Positions 1-8,038 of a stretch of 21,943 bases of DNA are shown here, in pieces; position 1 is the first letter of the stretch; the number at the start of each line of letters is the position of its first letter. The notes under the pieces are model-generated. The model was not told the DNA's origin. It did no database searches and saw only the letters and a program-made list of their open reading frames with translations. The stretch lies in NCBI GenBank assembly GCA_900538885.1, contig UQAI01000027.1:1-21943 (forward strand), written 5' to 3'. The translations under genes and the position numbers were made by a program. The stretch comes from an uncultured Mollicutes bacterium (GTDB lineage Bacteria > Bacillota_I > Bacilli_A > ML615J-28 > CAG-313).

Positions 1-266
1 AGATATAATTTATTTGTATTAATTTTATGGGCAATTAAGTTTCCTTTTATTATTTCTTTATCAAATGTTATGGTGTCATTTTTTATAATGATATGTTTGT
101 CATTATAGTTAATTATGTTTTCAACATTTATGTTATCTTCATTTTCTTTTAGAATTATTGATTGATTTGTTTCAATTTTAGATTCTGCTTTAACAAATAA
201 TCTTATCATAAAAGCCATTAATACAACGACTATTGTAATTGAGGTAATTTTGAATGTTAGTTTCAT
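1..266 (-). CDS. Exported protein, N-terminal part only (cut by window edge)
   Basis: Reading leftward from the ATG at 266-264, the frame stays open for 88 codons to the window edge, so only the N-terminus is present. It begins with a short basic stretch and a hydrophobic segment (about residues 4-24), then a polar, Asn/Lys-rich region. This looks like a signal peptide or N-terminal anchor of an exported protein. The ATG overlaps the TGA of the preceding gene in an ATGA arrangement, and the Shine-Dalgarno AGGAGG lies inside the last codons of that gene, so the two are probably translationally coupled. The start of the mature part (an ETN stretch followed by ILKEN) loosely resembles the same region of the upstream 648-residue protein, which hints at paralogy. 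No function can be assigned. Confidence 0.7.
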   Translation of the reverse strand, partial: MKLTFKITSITIVVVLMAFMIRLFVKAESKIETNQSIILKENEDNINVENIINYNDKHIIIKNDTITFDKEIIKGNLIAHKINTNKLY

Positions 267-2209
267 CTTATTCCTCCTTTAATTATTATAATGATACTAA
301 GCGAACCAAGAAAAACAGGAATAAATAATGGCCACCAAGTAGTACTTGTTAATTTATGGGTTGTATTTTTTGAATCATATTCGATTGTTAAAATTGTTTC
401 TTTATTTGTTATATTGTCAATTTTTTCTTTGACATTTATTATTTTAGTTTCATTTGTTTGGCTATTATCTATATCTATTAATTTTAAGCTTTGAGATTTT
501 ACTTCAAATTTGTATTCAACACTGATGTTATCTTTACCAACAAGTTTAAGAATGTATTCACCTTCATCTTTTATTACATAACCTGATTCAATTGGTTTAC
601 CATTAAGAATGCCTAAGGCATTAAAAGTCAAGACAAGATTCTTATCATGAATATCATTGTTAATAATACTAGGATTTGATAATACTTTAATATTTTGAGT
701 GTATCTAAAATCAAAGAAAGTGTTTGAAAAATAATAGATGCCTTCATAATTACCGAATAGATTAAGATCATATTTTAGGGTTGAATTATTAGAATTTAGT
801 TTTGTTTTATTTCCGTTCATTATGATTTGATAATCATTAATATTGGTATTTTCATCTTTAACAATGTTAGTTCCGAATTTATCAACTCTTAAATAATTGA
901 AAGTAGGTTTATAGATTTCATTATTTACAATTTTATATAATGTATTATTATATATATGATAATTAAATGCATCTTCTTCTAATAGAGTATTTAAAGTTTC
1001 TTCTTCATACATTAGATTTATCTTTCTAATGAACATACATAGTTTATCTTTTTGATTAATATGATATAAAAGGGTTAACTCTTCATTTTCTAAATACGCA
1101 TCCATAATTATCATACCATCATTACTATATTCATCAATTTTATGAACATTTAAATTGGGATCTATCATATATATTTTACTAATACTTTTAGTTGTTGTTT
1201 CGTTAGTAACTACGACAATAGTACCATCCCATGCAAGTAATTGAATAGCATCTACATTTATTGCGGCATCAAAATTGACGTTTCCTATTGTATTACCATT
1301 TTGATCGATTTTTAATATTCTTAATTTTCGAAGATTGTTTTCTTTATATTTTTCAACCATGTATATATATTCATCAACTACAATAGCTTTTTGACAATTG
1401 TTTTCATCTTTTAAATTATAATAGTAAACATTTTCTATTTTTAGAGTTTCTTTATTTAGTTTCATAATAAATGAATCCATATTATCACGGGTTCCACCAA
1501 TTTCACCTTTAACTGATTTGGTACTGCCTGCTATATAATAAAAGTCTGAAAGTATAACAATTGCCTCTCCAGCATCATAGTCTGTTCCGCCATAATATTT
1601 AGGTATTAATAGATTACCATTTAAATCATAAGTACCAATATATAAATCTAAACCTGAGTATTTGAAGAATACATTACAAACAATTATAATTTTATTTTGA
1701 TCTATCTTTAAATCTACAACACTTGCTCGTTTATTTTCTATAATTAATTTTTCATATTGTAAGATACCATCCGCGATATATAGTAAATATAAGTTTACAC
1801 TATCAGCATCTTCAGATTCCACTTCTTGTGAACATAATATGTAGTAACTATTCTTCTTATCTGCCTTTTCTATTAGTTCTATTTTTCTATTTTCATCATA
1901 TATTTTTGTATTCACATCTATACAATAAGTGTTTTTAAAAACACTATTTTTGTCAACTACATATATATATTTAGTAATGATTTCAGATGTTGCCTTATTT
2001 TGATATAAGCTTGTATACTCACCTACCACATCGATATTTAAATTAGAAGACACTAACCGATATCCTTCATAGTTGATATCAACATTCTTGTCTCCTTTTA
2101 ATAAGACGAGTGGTTTTTCAACATCTATATTTGTTTCGGCTTTAATATCTAATGTTGTGACCAGCATCATAAATATTAGGGTAGCCATAATTAATTTAAT
2201 TTTTTTCAT
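263..2209 (-). CDS. Surface-anchored protein with Ig-like and propeller-like regions
   Basis: 648 residues, not recognised as a named gene. Residues 1-24 form a signal peptide (MKKIK, hydrophobic core, AE cleavage-like end). Residues about 35-88 resemble a DUF5011-type Ig domain (VGEYTSLY, later YIYVVD). Residues about 185-310 contain a GGTDYDAGEAI segment followed by YYIAGSTKS and DSFIMKLN, which resembles SBBP-type beta-propeller repeats. Two further beta-rich Ig-like stretches lie around 465-575. The C-terminus is a membrane segment beginning WWPLFIPVF and ending in KGGIR, with no LPxTG motif, so the protein is probably anchored by a C-terminal helix with most of it outside the cell. The start is supported by GAGGTGAT three bases before the ATG. 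It lies downstream of the ytxK-like gene but beyond its terminator. A role in adhesion or wall interaction is only a guess. Confidence 0.85.
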   Translation of the reverse strand: MKKIKLIMATLIFMMLVTTLDIKAETNIDVEKPLVLLKGDKNVDINYEGYRLVSSNLNIDVVGEYTSLYQNKATSEIITKYIYVVDKNSVFKNTYCIDVNTKIYDENRKIELIEKADKKNSYYILCSQEVESEDADSVNLYLLYIADGILQYEKLIIENKRASVVDLKIDQNKIIIVCNVFFKYSGLDLYIGTYDLNGNLLIPKYYGGTDYDAGEAIVILSDFYYIAGSTKSVKGEIGGTRDNMDSFIMKLNKETLKIENVYYYNLKDENNCQKAIVVDEYIYMVEKYKENNLRKLRILKIDQNGNTIGNVNFDAAINVDAIQLLAWDGTIVVVTNETTTKSISKIYMIDPNLNVHKIDEYSNDGMIIMDAYLENEELTLLYHINQKDKLCMFIRKINLMYEEETLNTLLEEDAFNYHIYNNTLYKIVNNEIYKPTFNYLRVDKFGTNIVKDENTNINDYQIIMNGNKTKLNSNNSTLKYDLNLFGNYEGIYYFSNTFFDFRYTQNIKVLSNPSIINNDIHDKNLVLTFNALGILNGKPIESGYVIKDEGEYILKLVGKDNISVEYKFEVKSQSLKLIDIDNSQTNETKIINVKEKIDNITNKETILTIEYDSKNTTHKLTSTTWWPLFIPVFLGSLSIIIIIKGGIR

Positions 2210-2261
2210 TTTATCACCTCACATAAATAATACGACAAGAATAACTATTTTCCATTAAATT

Positions 2262-2296
2262 AAAAAGGATTAAGTTATCTAAACTCAATCCTTTTT
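2262..2296 (-). terminator. Intrinsic terminator of the flavoprotein/methyltransferase operon
   Basis: A 15-bp inverted repeat (2262-2276 and 2282-2296) with a 5-base loop. On the minus strand it is fully paired with one G-U wobble and ends in a T-run. The methyltransferase stop codon (2285-2287) lies inside one arm. Confidence 0.85.
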
Positions 2297-3316
2297 TAAA
2301 CAGTTTAATATTTCTGCCATTGTATTTAAGAATGCTTCTTTATGTTTTGTTGATGGTAACATAAAGATAGGGATATTTTTATTTGTTGTTACTTTCTTTT
2401 CTAATATAAGTAAGGCTTTACCAACATTATTGATTTGAAACATATCTGGTGGTAATGTCACAAATGCTTTTATGGTTGCTTTTTCATCAATTAATTTTTT
2501 TAATTCTGCACTGCCTTTTTGAGAAAAGAAATTATTATCAATTATATATATGTATTTAGGTTCGCCATTTAAATTTAAATAATGTTCAATAACTAAATAA
2601 GGAAAATACCTAACTTCCTTTCTATAAAGTGGTGAATCATATTCTGCATTTTCATAATCATACACTGCTAAATCACTAACCACAAGATCAACATCTCGCG
2701 GTAAATACTCTAAAGCATCTTGATGAAAAATATTAATTTCTTCTTGAAGAAGATTACTCTTATGGACTGCTACTTCAGCCATTAATGAATGGTTATCCAT
2801 ACCCACTAGTTCTACTTCTTTATCTAGATTATTCGCGATAGTAAAAGCTAAGTTACCTACACCAAAATTAGGATCTAGTATTTTTAGTTTCTTTTTAGTA
2901 ATCATTGCTTCAATTAACTTTACAATAATATATCCTATATTATCTGGAGTAATTAAATCTAATGAATAATTCAAATTTTTAAAACCTTTTATGTCAAGTA
3001 GTAATAAAGCTTTTCTAACTTCTTCATTATTTAATCCATTTTTTTCTATTTCACTATCTAGTTCATTGAATAAATTTTGGATTTTTTGGATTGTTTCATC
3101 ATCTAAACTGCTATCTTCTATTTTTGTGTTTTCAAGAAAAAAGTCAATAACTTTTAATAAACATTCGTAGTAATTGAGACGGCCTTTTTCTTTATCATAA
3201 TTTGTAACGGCTGTATTGTCAATTTCTTCATTAATCATTGCGTGATAATAAAGCATTGAAGCCTCATCAAAAGTATCTGTAAGTTTAGTTATCATTTGAT
3301 CATTTAATTTATTCAT
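2285..3316 (-). CDS. YtxK-like class I SAM-dependent methyltransferase
   Basis: About 343 residues. The N-terminal ~120 residues are helical. A Rossmann methyltransferase core follows: motif I is DPNFGVGNL (about residues 147-155), with an acidic GMDNHS after the next strand and DALEYLP preceding the motif IV region. Where an N6-adenine methylase would have NPPY/F, this protein reads SDLAVYDY, close to the SDLP form I recall for Bacillus YtxK. Its substrate is therefore not predictable, and DNA methylation should not be assumed. The C-terminal part (FVTLPPDMF, ALLILEKK) matches the type I/N6-methylase fold. It follows the flavoprotein gene directly. An upstream in-frame GTG at 3325 would overlap that gene by 8 bases. 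I chose the ATG at 3316; neither start has a strong Shine-Dalgarno sequence. Confidence 0.8.
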   Translation of the reverse strand: MNKLNDQMITKLTDTFDEASMLYYHAMINEEIDNTAVTNYDKEKGRLNYYECLLKVIDFFLENTKIEDSSLDDETIQKIQNLFNELDSEIEKNGLNNEEVRKALLLLDIKGFKNLNYSLDLITPDNIGYIIVKLIEAMITKKKLKILDPNFGVGNLAFTIANNLDKEVELVGMDNHSLMAEVAVHKSNLLQEEINIFHQDALEYLPRDVDLVVSDLAVYDYENAEYDSPLYRKEVRYFPYLVIEHYLNLNGEPKYIYIIDNNFFSQKGSAELKKLIDEKATIKAFVTLPPDMFQINNVGKALLILEKKVTTNKNIPIFMLPSTKHKEAFLNTMAEILNCLKKD

Positions 3317-3317
3317 T

Positions 3318-4574
3318 TTATTCACACTTTTCTTTGATTGATTTAGCTACCACATATCCACTCGCAAGGGCCCAGTGCATATTGTAGCCTCCACATTCAC
3401 CATCTATATCAAGAATTTCACCACATGCATACATATGAGGTATTTTTATAAATTCTAGTGTTTCTTTATTCATTTCATTTAAAGCAATTCCGCCAACTGT
3501 TACTTGGGCACGATCAAAACCATAGCTGCCTTTAAGTTCTAAAGTATAATATTTGATGGTATCTGTTAATCTAATTAAATCCTTCATTGAAATGTTTTCA
3601 ATACGGGATGATAAATCAAGTTTACTACGTTTAATAAGGTTAAAACCTAAGGCTTTTGGAAAAATACCATTTAGAAAATCACTATTTTCGATGCCTATCA
3701 TTTTCTCACGTCTCTTAACTAACATCGTAAATAAAGTTTCTTCATCAATATTAGGTAGTAAATCAAATTCAAATGAATAATGACTTGTAGATTTAACTAT
3801 TTCACTACGAGCAATAATGCTTGCCATTTGCATAATCACAATTCCACTTACACCATCATCTTTAAATAATACTTCACCGTTTTCTTCCCAAACTTTTTGT
3901 TTTGCTTTTTTATCCCACAATGACACCTTTGGTCTAATTCTAAGGCCTGATAAACCTTTAATTGTTTGAGGATCTACTTTGACTCCTACAAGGCCAGGTT
4001 CAGTATCCGTAATTTTTATCTTCCATGGTTTTAATAATGAATATCCACTACCATTAGATCCAAGAATTGGATATGCTTTTCCGCCAGCAGCAAGAACAAC
4101 AAAATCAGCTTCGATTCTTTGTTTTCTAGTATCTTCAATTAAATATTTAGGTTCACTTTCACTACCGATATTGTTAATTCTTGTAACATCAAAATTACAT
4201 TTTTCGATAATTCCTAGTTTTTTCATATTAAGTCTTAAAATATCTAAAAAGGAATTAGCCATTTCTGAATATGGATAAGTTCTTCCTTCATTATCAGTAG
4301 TAGTCATAAGTCCTAATTCTTCTAACTCAGAAATCAATTTTTTATAATCTAATTCTTTAAGGGTATGACTTACAAATCCACTATTATTATATTTTTTAGT
4401 ATTTACATGGGTATTAGAGAAATTGCATCTGCCGTTACCGGTTGCTAAAATCTTTTTGCCGATTCGTTCCAATCTTTCTACTACTATAACTTCATTTTCT
4501 GGACAGTATTTTTTTATATATATTGAGGCAAATAAACCTGAAGCTCCACCTCCGATTATTACTACTTTCTTCAT
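3318..4574 (-). CDS. BaiN/HI0933-family FAD-dependent oxidoreductase
   Basis: 418 residues, full length for the HI0933/BaiN/YhiN flavoprotein family. The N-terminal dinucleotide-binding motif is IIGGGASG (residues about 6-13), followed by the family signature IGKKILATGNGRCNFSN near residues 40-57. The C-terminus has the expected FAD motif (ACGEILDIDGECGGYN, then WALASG). The physiological substrate of most members is unknown; a cytosolic flavin-dependent reductase is likely. I set the start at the ATG at 4574, six bases after GGAGG (4581-4585). A GTG two codons upstream would sit against the ribosome site. The gene leads a two-gene operon with the YtxK-like methyltransferase. Confidence 0.93.
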   Translation of the reverse strand: MKKVVIIGGGASGLFASIYIKKYCPENEVIVVERLERIGKKILATGNGRCNFSNTHVNTKKYNNSGFVSHTLKELDYKKLISELEELGLMTTTDNEGRTYPYSEMANSFLDILRLNMKKLGIIEKCNFDVTRINNIGSESEPKYLIEDTRKQRIEADFVVLAAGGKAYPILGSNGSGYSLLKPWKIKITDTEPGLVGVKVDPQTIKGLSGLRIRPKVSLWDKKAKQKVWEENGEVLFKDDGVSGIVIMQMASIIARSEIVKSTSHYSFEFDLLPNIDEETLFTMLVKRREKMIGIENSDFLNGIFPKALGFNLIKRSKLDLSSRIENISMKDLIRLTDTIKYYTLELKGSYGFDRAQVTVGGIALNEMNKETLEFIKIPHMYACGEILDIDGECGGYNMHWALASGYVVAKSIKEKCE

Positions 4575-4600
4575 GTGCACCCTCCATTCAATTGTTTTTC

Positions 4601-4629
4601 ATTATACCATAAGTATAATTTTTTTTCAA
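4601..4629 (-). promoter_or_regulatory. Promoter of the flavoprotein operon
   Basis: On the minus strand TTGAAA (4624-4629) and TATAAT (4601-4606) are separated by 17 bases, with a TGG in front of the -10 forming an extended -10. The start codon is 26 bases downstream of the -10. Confidence 0.85.
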
Positions 4630-4657
4630 CATTTTATTACTCTAGATTATTTATTTG

Positions 4658-4678
4658 TGTTATAATTTATGGGAGGTG
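4658..4678 (+). promoter_or_regulatory. Extended -10 promoter and ribosome site of the MBL-fold gene
   Basis: TGTTATAAT lies at 4658-4666 and GGGAGGTG at 4671-4678, followed by the ATG at 4683. No good -35 is visible. The predicted transcript begins almost at the ribosome-binding site. Confidence 0.75.
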
Positions 4679-4682
4679 CATT

Positions 4683-5507
4683 ATGACATATTTTACAACA
4701 TTCCAAATAAACAATCACATATATCAAATTAAAGATGCCATGGGAGTTTTATCTACACTTGTAATTGGTAAGAACAAAGCTTTACTAATTGACACGGGAT
4801 ATGGTATTTATAATTTAAAAGAACACATTCAAACACTTACTAATTTACCACTAATCGTTGTTGATAGCCATGGCCATATGGATCATACTGGCGGTAACTT
4901 TCTATTTGATCATGTATATATTAATAAACTAGATTATGAACTATGTAAATTACACAATTCTTATGCTTGGAGGCTCAATAACCTAGAAACAGCTCAAAAG
5001 CTTGGATTAATTGATGATACATATGATAAAGAATCTTATCTTAATAAACGTGAAGGTAATTTAATTTTTTATTCAGATGATAAAATATTTGATTTAGGTG
5101 ATATTCATATTGAAGTAGTTAATATGGAAGGTCATACTAAAGGCAGTGTTGGATTTTTATTAATTGAAGATAAGATCTTAGTATCTAGCGATGCGGCATG
5201 CCCATTCGTTTGGATTTTTTTACCTGAATCTACCGATGTTTCAACTTATATTAAAATGCTCAAACGCACATTAAATCTTGCATTTGATAATTTTTTAGTT
5301 GGCCATGGAGCTGGTAAACTTTTACCAAGAAAAAGAATGATGGAATTTTTAGATGTAGCAGAAAGCATTGATTTATCAAAATCCGTACGTGTTCATTTTA
5401 ATCATTTTGAAAATGCTAATAGTTATTGTTACACTAAAGGTACTATGTATAATCAAGATGATACAGGAATTGTCTTCGATCCAAATAAACTAAAAAGCAA
5501 GGATTAA
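4683..5507 (+). CDS. MBL-fold metallo-hydrolase
   Basis: 274 residues with the metallo-beta-lactamase fold and a complete metal-binding set: HGHMDH at residues 63-68, His151 in EGHTKGS, Asp170 in SSDAA, and His208 in VGHGAG. The protein should bind two metal ions and hydrolyse a small ester or thioester; the substrate is unknown. The family includes glyoxalase II-like and many uncharacterised cytosolic hydrolases. The reading frame is open further upstream to 4575, but GGGAGGTG at 4671-4678 and the promoter at 4658-4666 fix the start at 4683. It is a single-gene unit, divergent from the flavoprotein operon, and shares a terminator with ytfJ. Confidence 0.92.
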   Translation: MTYFTTFQINNHIYQIKDAMGVLSTLVIGKNKALLIDTGYGIYNLKEHIQTLTNLPLIVVDSHGHMDHTGGNFLFDHVYINKLDYELCKLHNSYAWRLNNLETAQKLGLIDDTYDKESYLNKREGNLIFYSDDKIFDLGDIHIEVVNMEGHTKGSVGFLLIEDKILVSSDAACPFVWIFLPESTDVSTYIKMLKRTLNLAFDNFLVGHGAGKLLPRKRMMEFLDVAESIDLSKSVRVHFNHFENANSYCYTKGTMYNQDDTGIVFDPNKLKSKD

Positions 5508-5520
5508 TATCCTTGTTTTT
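5492..5520. terminator. Bidirectional intrinsic terminator between MBL gene and ytfJ
   Basis: A 7-bp perfect stem (5498-5504 and 5509-5515, CAAGGAT/ATCCTTG) is flanked by A-run and T-run on either side, so it works in both directions. The MBL stop codon (5505-5507) forms the loop, and the ytfJ stop (5519-5521) touches the T-run. Confidence 0.9.
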
Positions 5521-5932
5521 ATATTGTTTTTTCAACTACTTTTACATTATTTTGTTTTTGTTCTTTCTTAATGTTCTTCATAACTGTTTGAATAGTATTA
5601 GGAATAAAATCTATTAATTTTTCAAGCACATGAGGATTCTCTTCTAAATGCAATACTTTTACATCATTATCCACAAACGCTAAAAAGGCAACGGGAGTAA
5701 TATTTAGAGTACCTCCTGCTCCACCGCCAAATGGATTAAAATCATCATATACTTTTTTCTTTAATTGATCTATTCCGCCACTAACAAAACCACATTTTAC
5801 TTTTGAAATAGGAATTACACTAATATTATTAAAAGTTATTTTATCACCAACAATTATATTTACGTCCGTTAATTCTTTAAGTGAGTCCATCGCTATTTGA
5901 AGTAGCTGATTGATTGGTCTTTGTTCTTCCAT
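5519..5932 (-). CDS. ytfJ: YtfJ/GerW-family sporulation-type protein
   Basis: 137 residues, the usual size for the Spore_YtfJ family. Diagnostic features are the strand IISVIP-like segment (NISVIPISKVKCGFVSGG), the glycine-rich DFNPFGGGAGG, and the following NITPVAFLAF. In Bacillus subtilis GerW is needed for normal spore germination, but homologues also occur in bacteria not known to sporulate, so presence alone does not show spore formation. The start is fixed by AAGGAGA seven bases upstream of the ATG at 5932. The first 56 bases overlap the end of ytfI. The tail after residue ~118 is Lys/Asn/Gln-rich and probably disordered. Confidence 0.92.
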   Translation of the reverse strand: MEEQRPINQLLQIAMDSLKELTDVNIIVGDKITFNNISVIPISKVKCGFVSGGIDQLKKKVYDDFNPFGGGAGGTLNITPVAFLAFVDNDVKVLHLEENPHVLEKLIDFIPNTIQTVMKNIKKEQKQNNVKVVEKTI

Positions 5933-6494
5933 TTTGTTTCTCCTTTTTTATTATTTTAATAATTTGTTTTAGGTTTAAAATGGACACTATTAATAGTTTA
6001 AAAATAGTAACTGAACCTATTATTTCTATATCAATTCCTTTTTTACTTTCATCATTCATAATAACACCATAATACTCATTATAAACTTTTTTAAAGTAAG
6101 TATCTAATATGTATTTGGCACTACTAATTATATTCCAGTTTATAATTGTTAAGATAGCATAAAATGATGGGTTTTCACTATTCCATCTTGGAATTATTGT
6201 AATCTTATCAATAGTTATTTGTTTTAGATATTTTTGGAGTAATCGATTATTTTCAATGACATTTTTTATCTGAGATATTGTCATCTTAATGTTTTCTTTC
6301 ATTGTATACATTTCCATTGTCTTTTTTAAGTAACTACCAAAGTCAATAGTTTTTAACTTTATATACCAAAATAAAAAAACTAAAACTAATGATATTTCAC
6401 CTTTTCCTGCTTCTTTTTTATATACTCTAAATTCTAGTTTACTGCTAAGTAAAAATAAGATTAAAAAAACTAATATTAATATTATCCATTTCAT
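5877..6494 (-). CDS. ytfI: YtfI-like DUF2953 membrane protein
   Basis: 205 residues. The N-terminus is a membrane segment (about residues 2-17) followed by a basic turn and a second hydrophobic stretch (31-45), as expected for DUF2953 proteins. The remainder is a soluble alpha/beta region with an IIPRWN segment. The identity rests on this layout and on the position immediately upstream of ytfJ, the ytfI-ytfJ order of Bacillus. The frame runs 56 bases into ytfJ, adding a polar tail of about 18 residues after KKEKQ that looks like non-conserved read-through. The ribosome site is weak (no AGGAGG before the ATG at 6494), so the exact start is less certain. It diverges from yidD. Confidence 0.8.
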   Translation of the reverse strand: MKWIILILVFLILFLLSSKLEFRVYKKEAGKGEISLVLVFLFWYIKLKTIDFGSYLKKTMEMYTMKENIKMTISQIKNVIENNRLLQKYLKQITIDKITIIPRWNSENPSFYAILTIINWNIISSAKYILDTYFKKVYNEYYGVIMNDESKKGIDIEIIGSVTIFKLLIVSILNLKQIIKIIKKEKQNGRTKTNQSATSNSDGLT

Positions 6495-6529
6495 AATACT
6501 ATTTTTACCATTTGTCTTAATTTAATACC

Positions 6530-6558
6530 TTGCAAAAAAGATATTTTTTTAGTATAAT
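6530..6558 (+). promoter_or_regulatory. Promoter of yidD
   Basis: TTGCAA (6530-6535), a 17-base spacer, then TATAAT (6553-6558). GGTGAT at 6566-6571 serves as ribosome site for the ATG at 6575. The TTG at 6530 that opens the frame is therefore the -35 box and not a start codon. Confidence 0.85.
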
Positions 6559-6574
6559 CATTATGGTGATATAT

Positions 6575-7315
6575 ATGTTTTTAAATTCTCTCGCAATTAA
6601 GTGTATTAAAAAATACCAACAAAACAAAGCAATTATTGGTAGTGGTAGATGTAAACATTATCCTAGTTGTTCTAATTATGCTATTGGCTGTTATGAAAAA
6701 TTTAATTTTATAAAAGCTTCATTTCTTACTTTATTTAGGATTATTAGGTGTAATCCTTTTACAAGAAAAATGTACGACCCTGTTCCATTAACTAGGAAAG
6801 AAAAAATAGCTCTTAAGGAAAAACAAAAAAGCCTAGAATTATTTAATCCTTATCTACTTAATGAATTTAAAAACTATCCCTTGATGCAAGTGCAAGATTT
6901 TATTACATATATATATGAAGCAACCTTTGGATCTTATTATTTAAAAGAGAATAACTTGTCAGTTGATGATTTTTCTAAACTATTGAAACAAAGCAATCAT
7001 GAAAATGAATTAATTACTGATGAATATGTTAAAATCTATAATACCAATGAATATACTACACTATATGATAGTCTCCAAACCCTTGAAATGAGTGAAACTC
7101 AAATTCAACTATTTAATGAACGTCTATATTTATTTAAAAAATTGGTTAAGAAAAAGCTATTACCATTTAATTATAAACAAACATATAATGACATCAATAA
7201 TTATTTAAGTCATGGTATAACATATTTAGGGCATAGTAATATATATATAAATAATTATACGACTGACTATATTGTAGTCAAAAATAATTTAAAGAAAGCA
7301 TATCCAATAGACTAA
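6575..7315 (+). CDS. yidD: YidD-family protein with a long unknown C-terminal extension
   Basis: 246 residues from the ATG at 6575. Residues ~18-72 carry the YidD (membrane protein insertion efficiency factor) signature: GRCKHYPSCSNYA with Cys26 and Cys32, then RIIRCNP with Cys59, then DPVPL. YidD acts at the inner face of the membrane with YidC/SecYEG. Normal members are about 70-120 residues. Here ~165 further residues follow, starting with a charged helix (TRKEKIALKEKQK), then mixed alpha/beta sequence rich in Tyr, Asn and Leu, with no transmembrane helix. I do not recognise this region. Glycines before DPVP that are usual in the family are replaced by RKMY. It is a single-gene unit ending in its own terminator. 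Confidence 0.88.
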   Translation: MFLNSLAIKCIKKYQQNKAIIGSGRCKHYPSCSNYAIGCYEKFNFIKASFLTLFRIIRCNPFTRKMYDPVPLTRKEKIALKEKQKSLELFNPYLLNEFKNYPLMQVQDFITYIYEATFGSYYLKENNLSVDDFSKLLKQSNHENELITDEYVKIYNTNEYTTLYDSLQTLEMSETQIQLFNERLYLFKKLVKKKLLPFNYKQTYNDINNYLSHGITYLGHSNIYINNYTTDYIVVKNNLKKAYPID

Positions 7316-7329
7316 CTGGATATGCTTTT
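7295..7329. terminator. Terminator between yidD and rsuA
   Basis: A perfect 12-bp stem (AAAGCATATCCA at 7295-7306 and its complement at 7317-7328) with a 10-base loop that contains the yidD stop codon (7313-7315). A short T-run follows on the plus strand. The minus-strand side is weaker but may also end the rsuA transcript. Confidence 0.85.
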
Positions 7330-7334
7330 GTTTT

Positions 7335-8030
7335 CTATGATTTAGTTAATTGTTTTAATTCATCGTTTGAAAGTTTCCTATATTCACCTTTTTTAAGGCT
7401 TTCATCAAGTTCAAGATTGTTCATTTTAACACGTTTTAAGTATGTTACTTTATTGTTTATGGCTTCTAACATTCTTTTAACTTGGTGATACTTACCTTCG
7501 TAAATTGTAAGATATATTATTCTATCATTTTTTTGGATTATTTCACTTGGCAATGTTTGATAACCATCATCTAAGGTTACACCTTCCTCAAGCATCTTAA
7601 CATCATTATTGGTAATACTTTCAAGAGTTTCAACATAATAGGTTTTTGGTATATGCTTTTTGGGAGAAGTAAGTTCATGAATTAATTCACCATCATCAGT
7701 AATTATCAATAATCCTTCAGTATCTTTATCGAGTCTTCCAACTGGACTTAGTTTAAACTTAGGGAATTCTTTAATTAGTGACATAACGGTAACTTCTTTA
7801 TCTTTAGTTGATGTGACATAACCAGCAGGTTTATTAAGCATATAATAATGATATTTTTGATAAGTTACCTCTTGGTTATTAAATATTACCCTATCCACAT
7901 TTTCATCAATGACATAACCATCATCCTTTATTATTTCGTTATTTACTTTAACAATTCCTTTTTTAATGCATTTCTTGACTTCACTTCTTGTGCCGATTCC
8001 TGATGTGCTTAAAAATTTATCCAGCCGCAT
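7335..8030 (-). CDS. rsuA: RsuA-family rRNA pseudouridine synthase
   Basis: 231 residues. The N-terminus is an S4 RNA-binding domain (MRLDKFLSTSGIGTRSEV). The catalytic domain begins around residue 60 with HYYMLNKPAGYV and carries the signature GRLDKDTEGLL with catalytic Asp101, followed by ITDDGEL. This matches synthases that isomerise a uridine in 16S rRNA (U516 in E. coli); an RluB/E/F-like target cannot be excluded. The ribosome site TAGGTG overlaps the stop codon of the TrmH-family gene, with 8 bases between the genes, so the two RNA-modification genes form an operon. Confidence 0.93.
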   Translation of the reverse strand: MRLDKFLSTSGIGTRSEVKKCIKKGIVKVNNEIIKDDGYVIDENVDRVIFNNQEVTYQKYHYYMLNKPAGYVTSTKDKEVTVMSLIKEFPKFKLSPVGRLDKDTEGLLIITDDGELIHELTSPKKHIPKTYYVETLESITNNDVKMLEEGVTLDDGYQTLPSEIIQKNDRIIYLTIYEGKYHQVKRMLEAINNKVTYLKRVKMNNLELDESLKKGEYRKLSNDELKQLTKS

Positions 8031-8038
8031 ATTTACAC

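Noticed and set aside
3979..4278. Open frame on the plus strand opposite the flavoprotein gene
   Set aside because: It has no ribosome site or promoter and mirrors a well-conserved gene. The same applies to other antisense frames, such as 11604-11789, 16200-16394, 17723-17911 and 20683-20904.
4575..4682. Upstream extension of the MBL-fold protein
   Set aside because: The stretch holds two divergent promoters, and the strong ribosome site at 4671-4678 fits the ATG at 4683.
6530..6574. TTG start at 6530 giving YidD an N-terminal membrane helix
   Set aside because: This stretch contains the -35 (6530-6535) and -10 (6553-6558) boxes, and GGTGAT supports the ATG at 6575.
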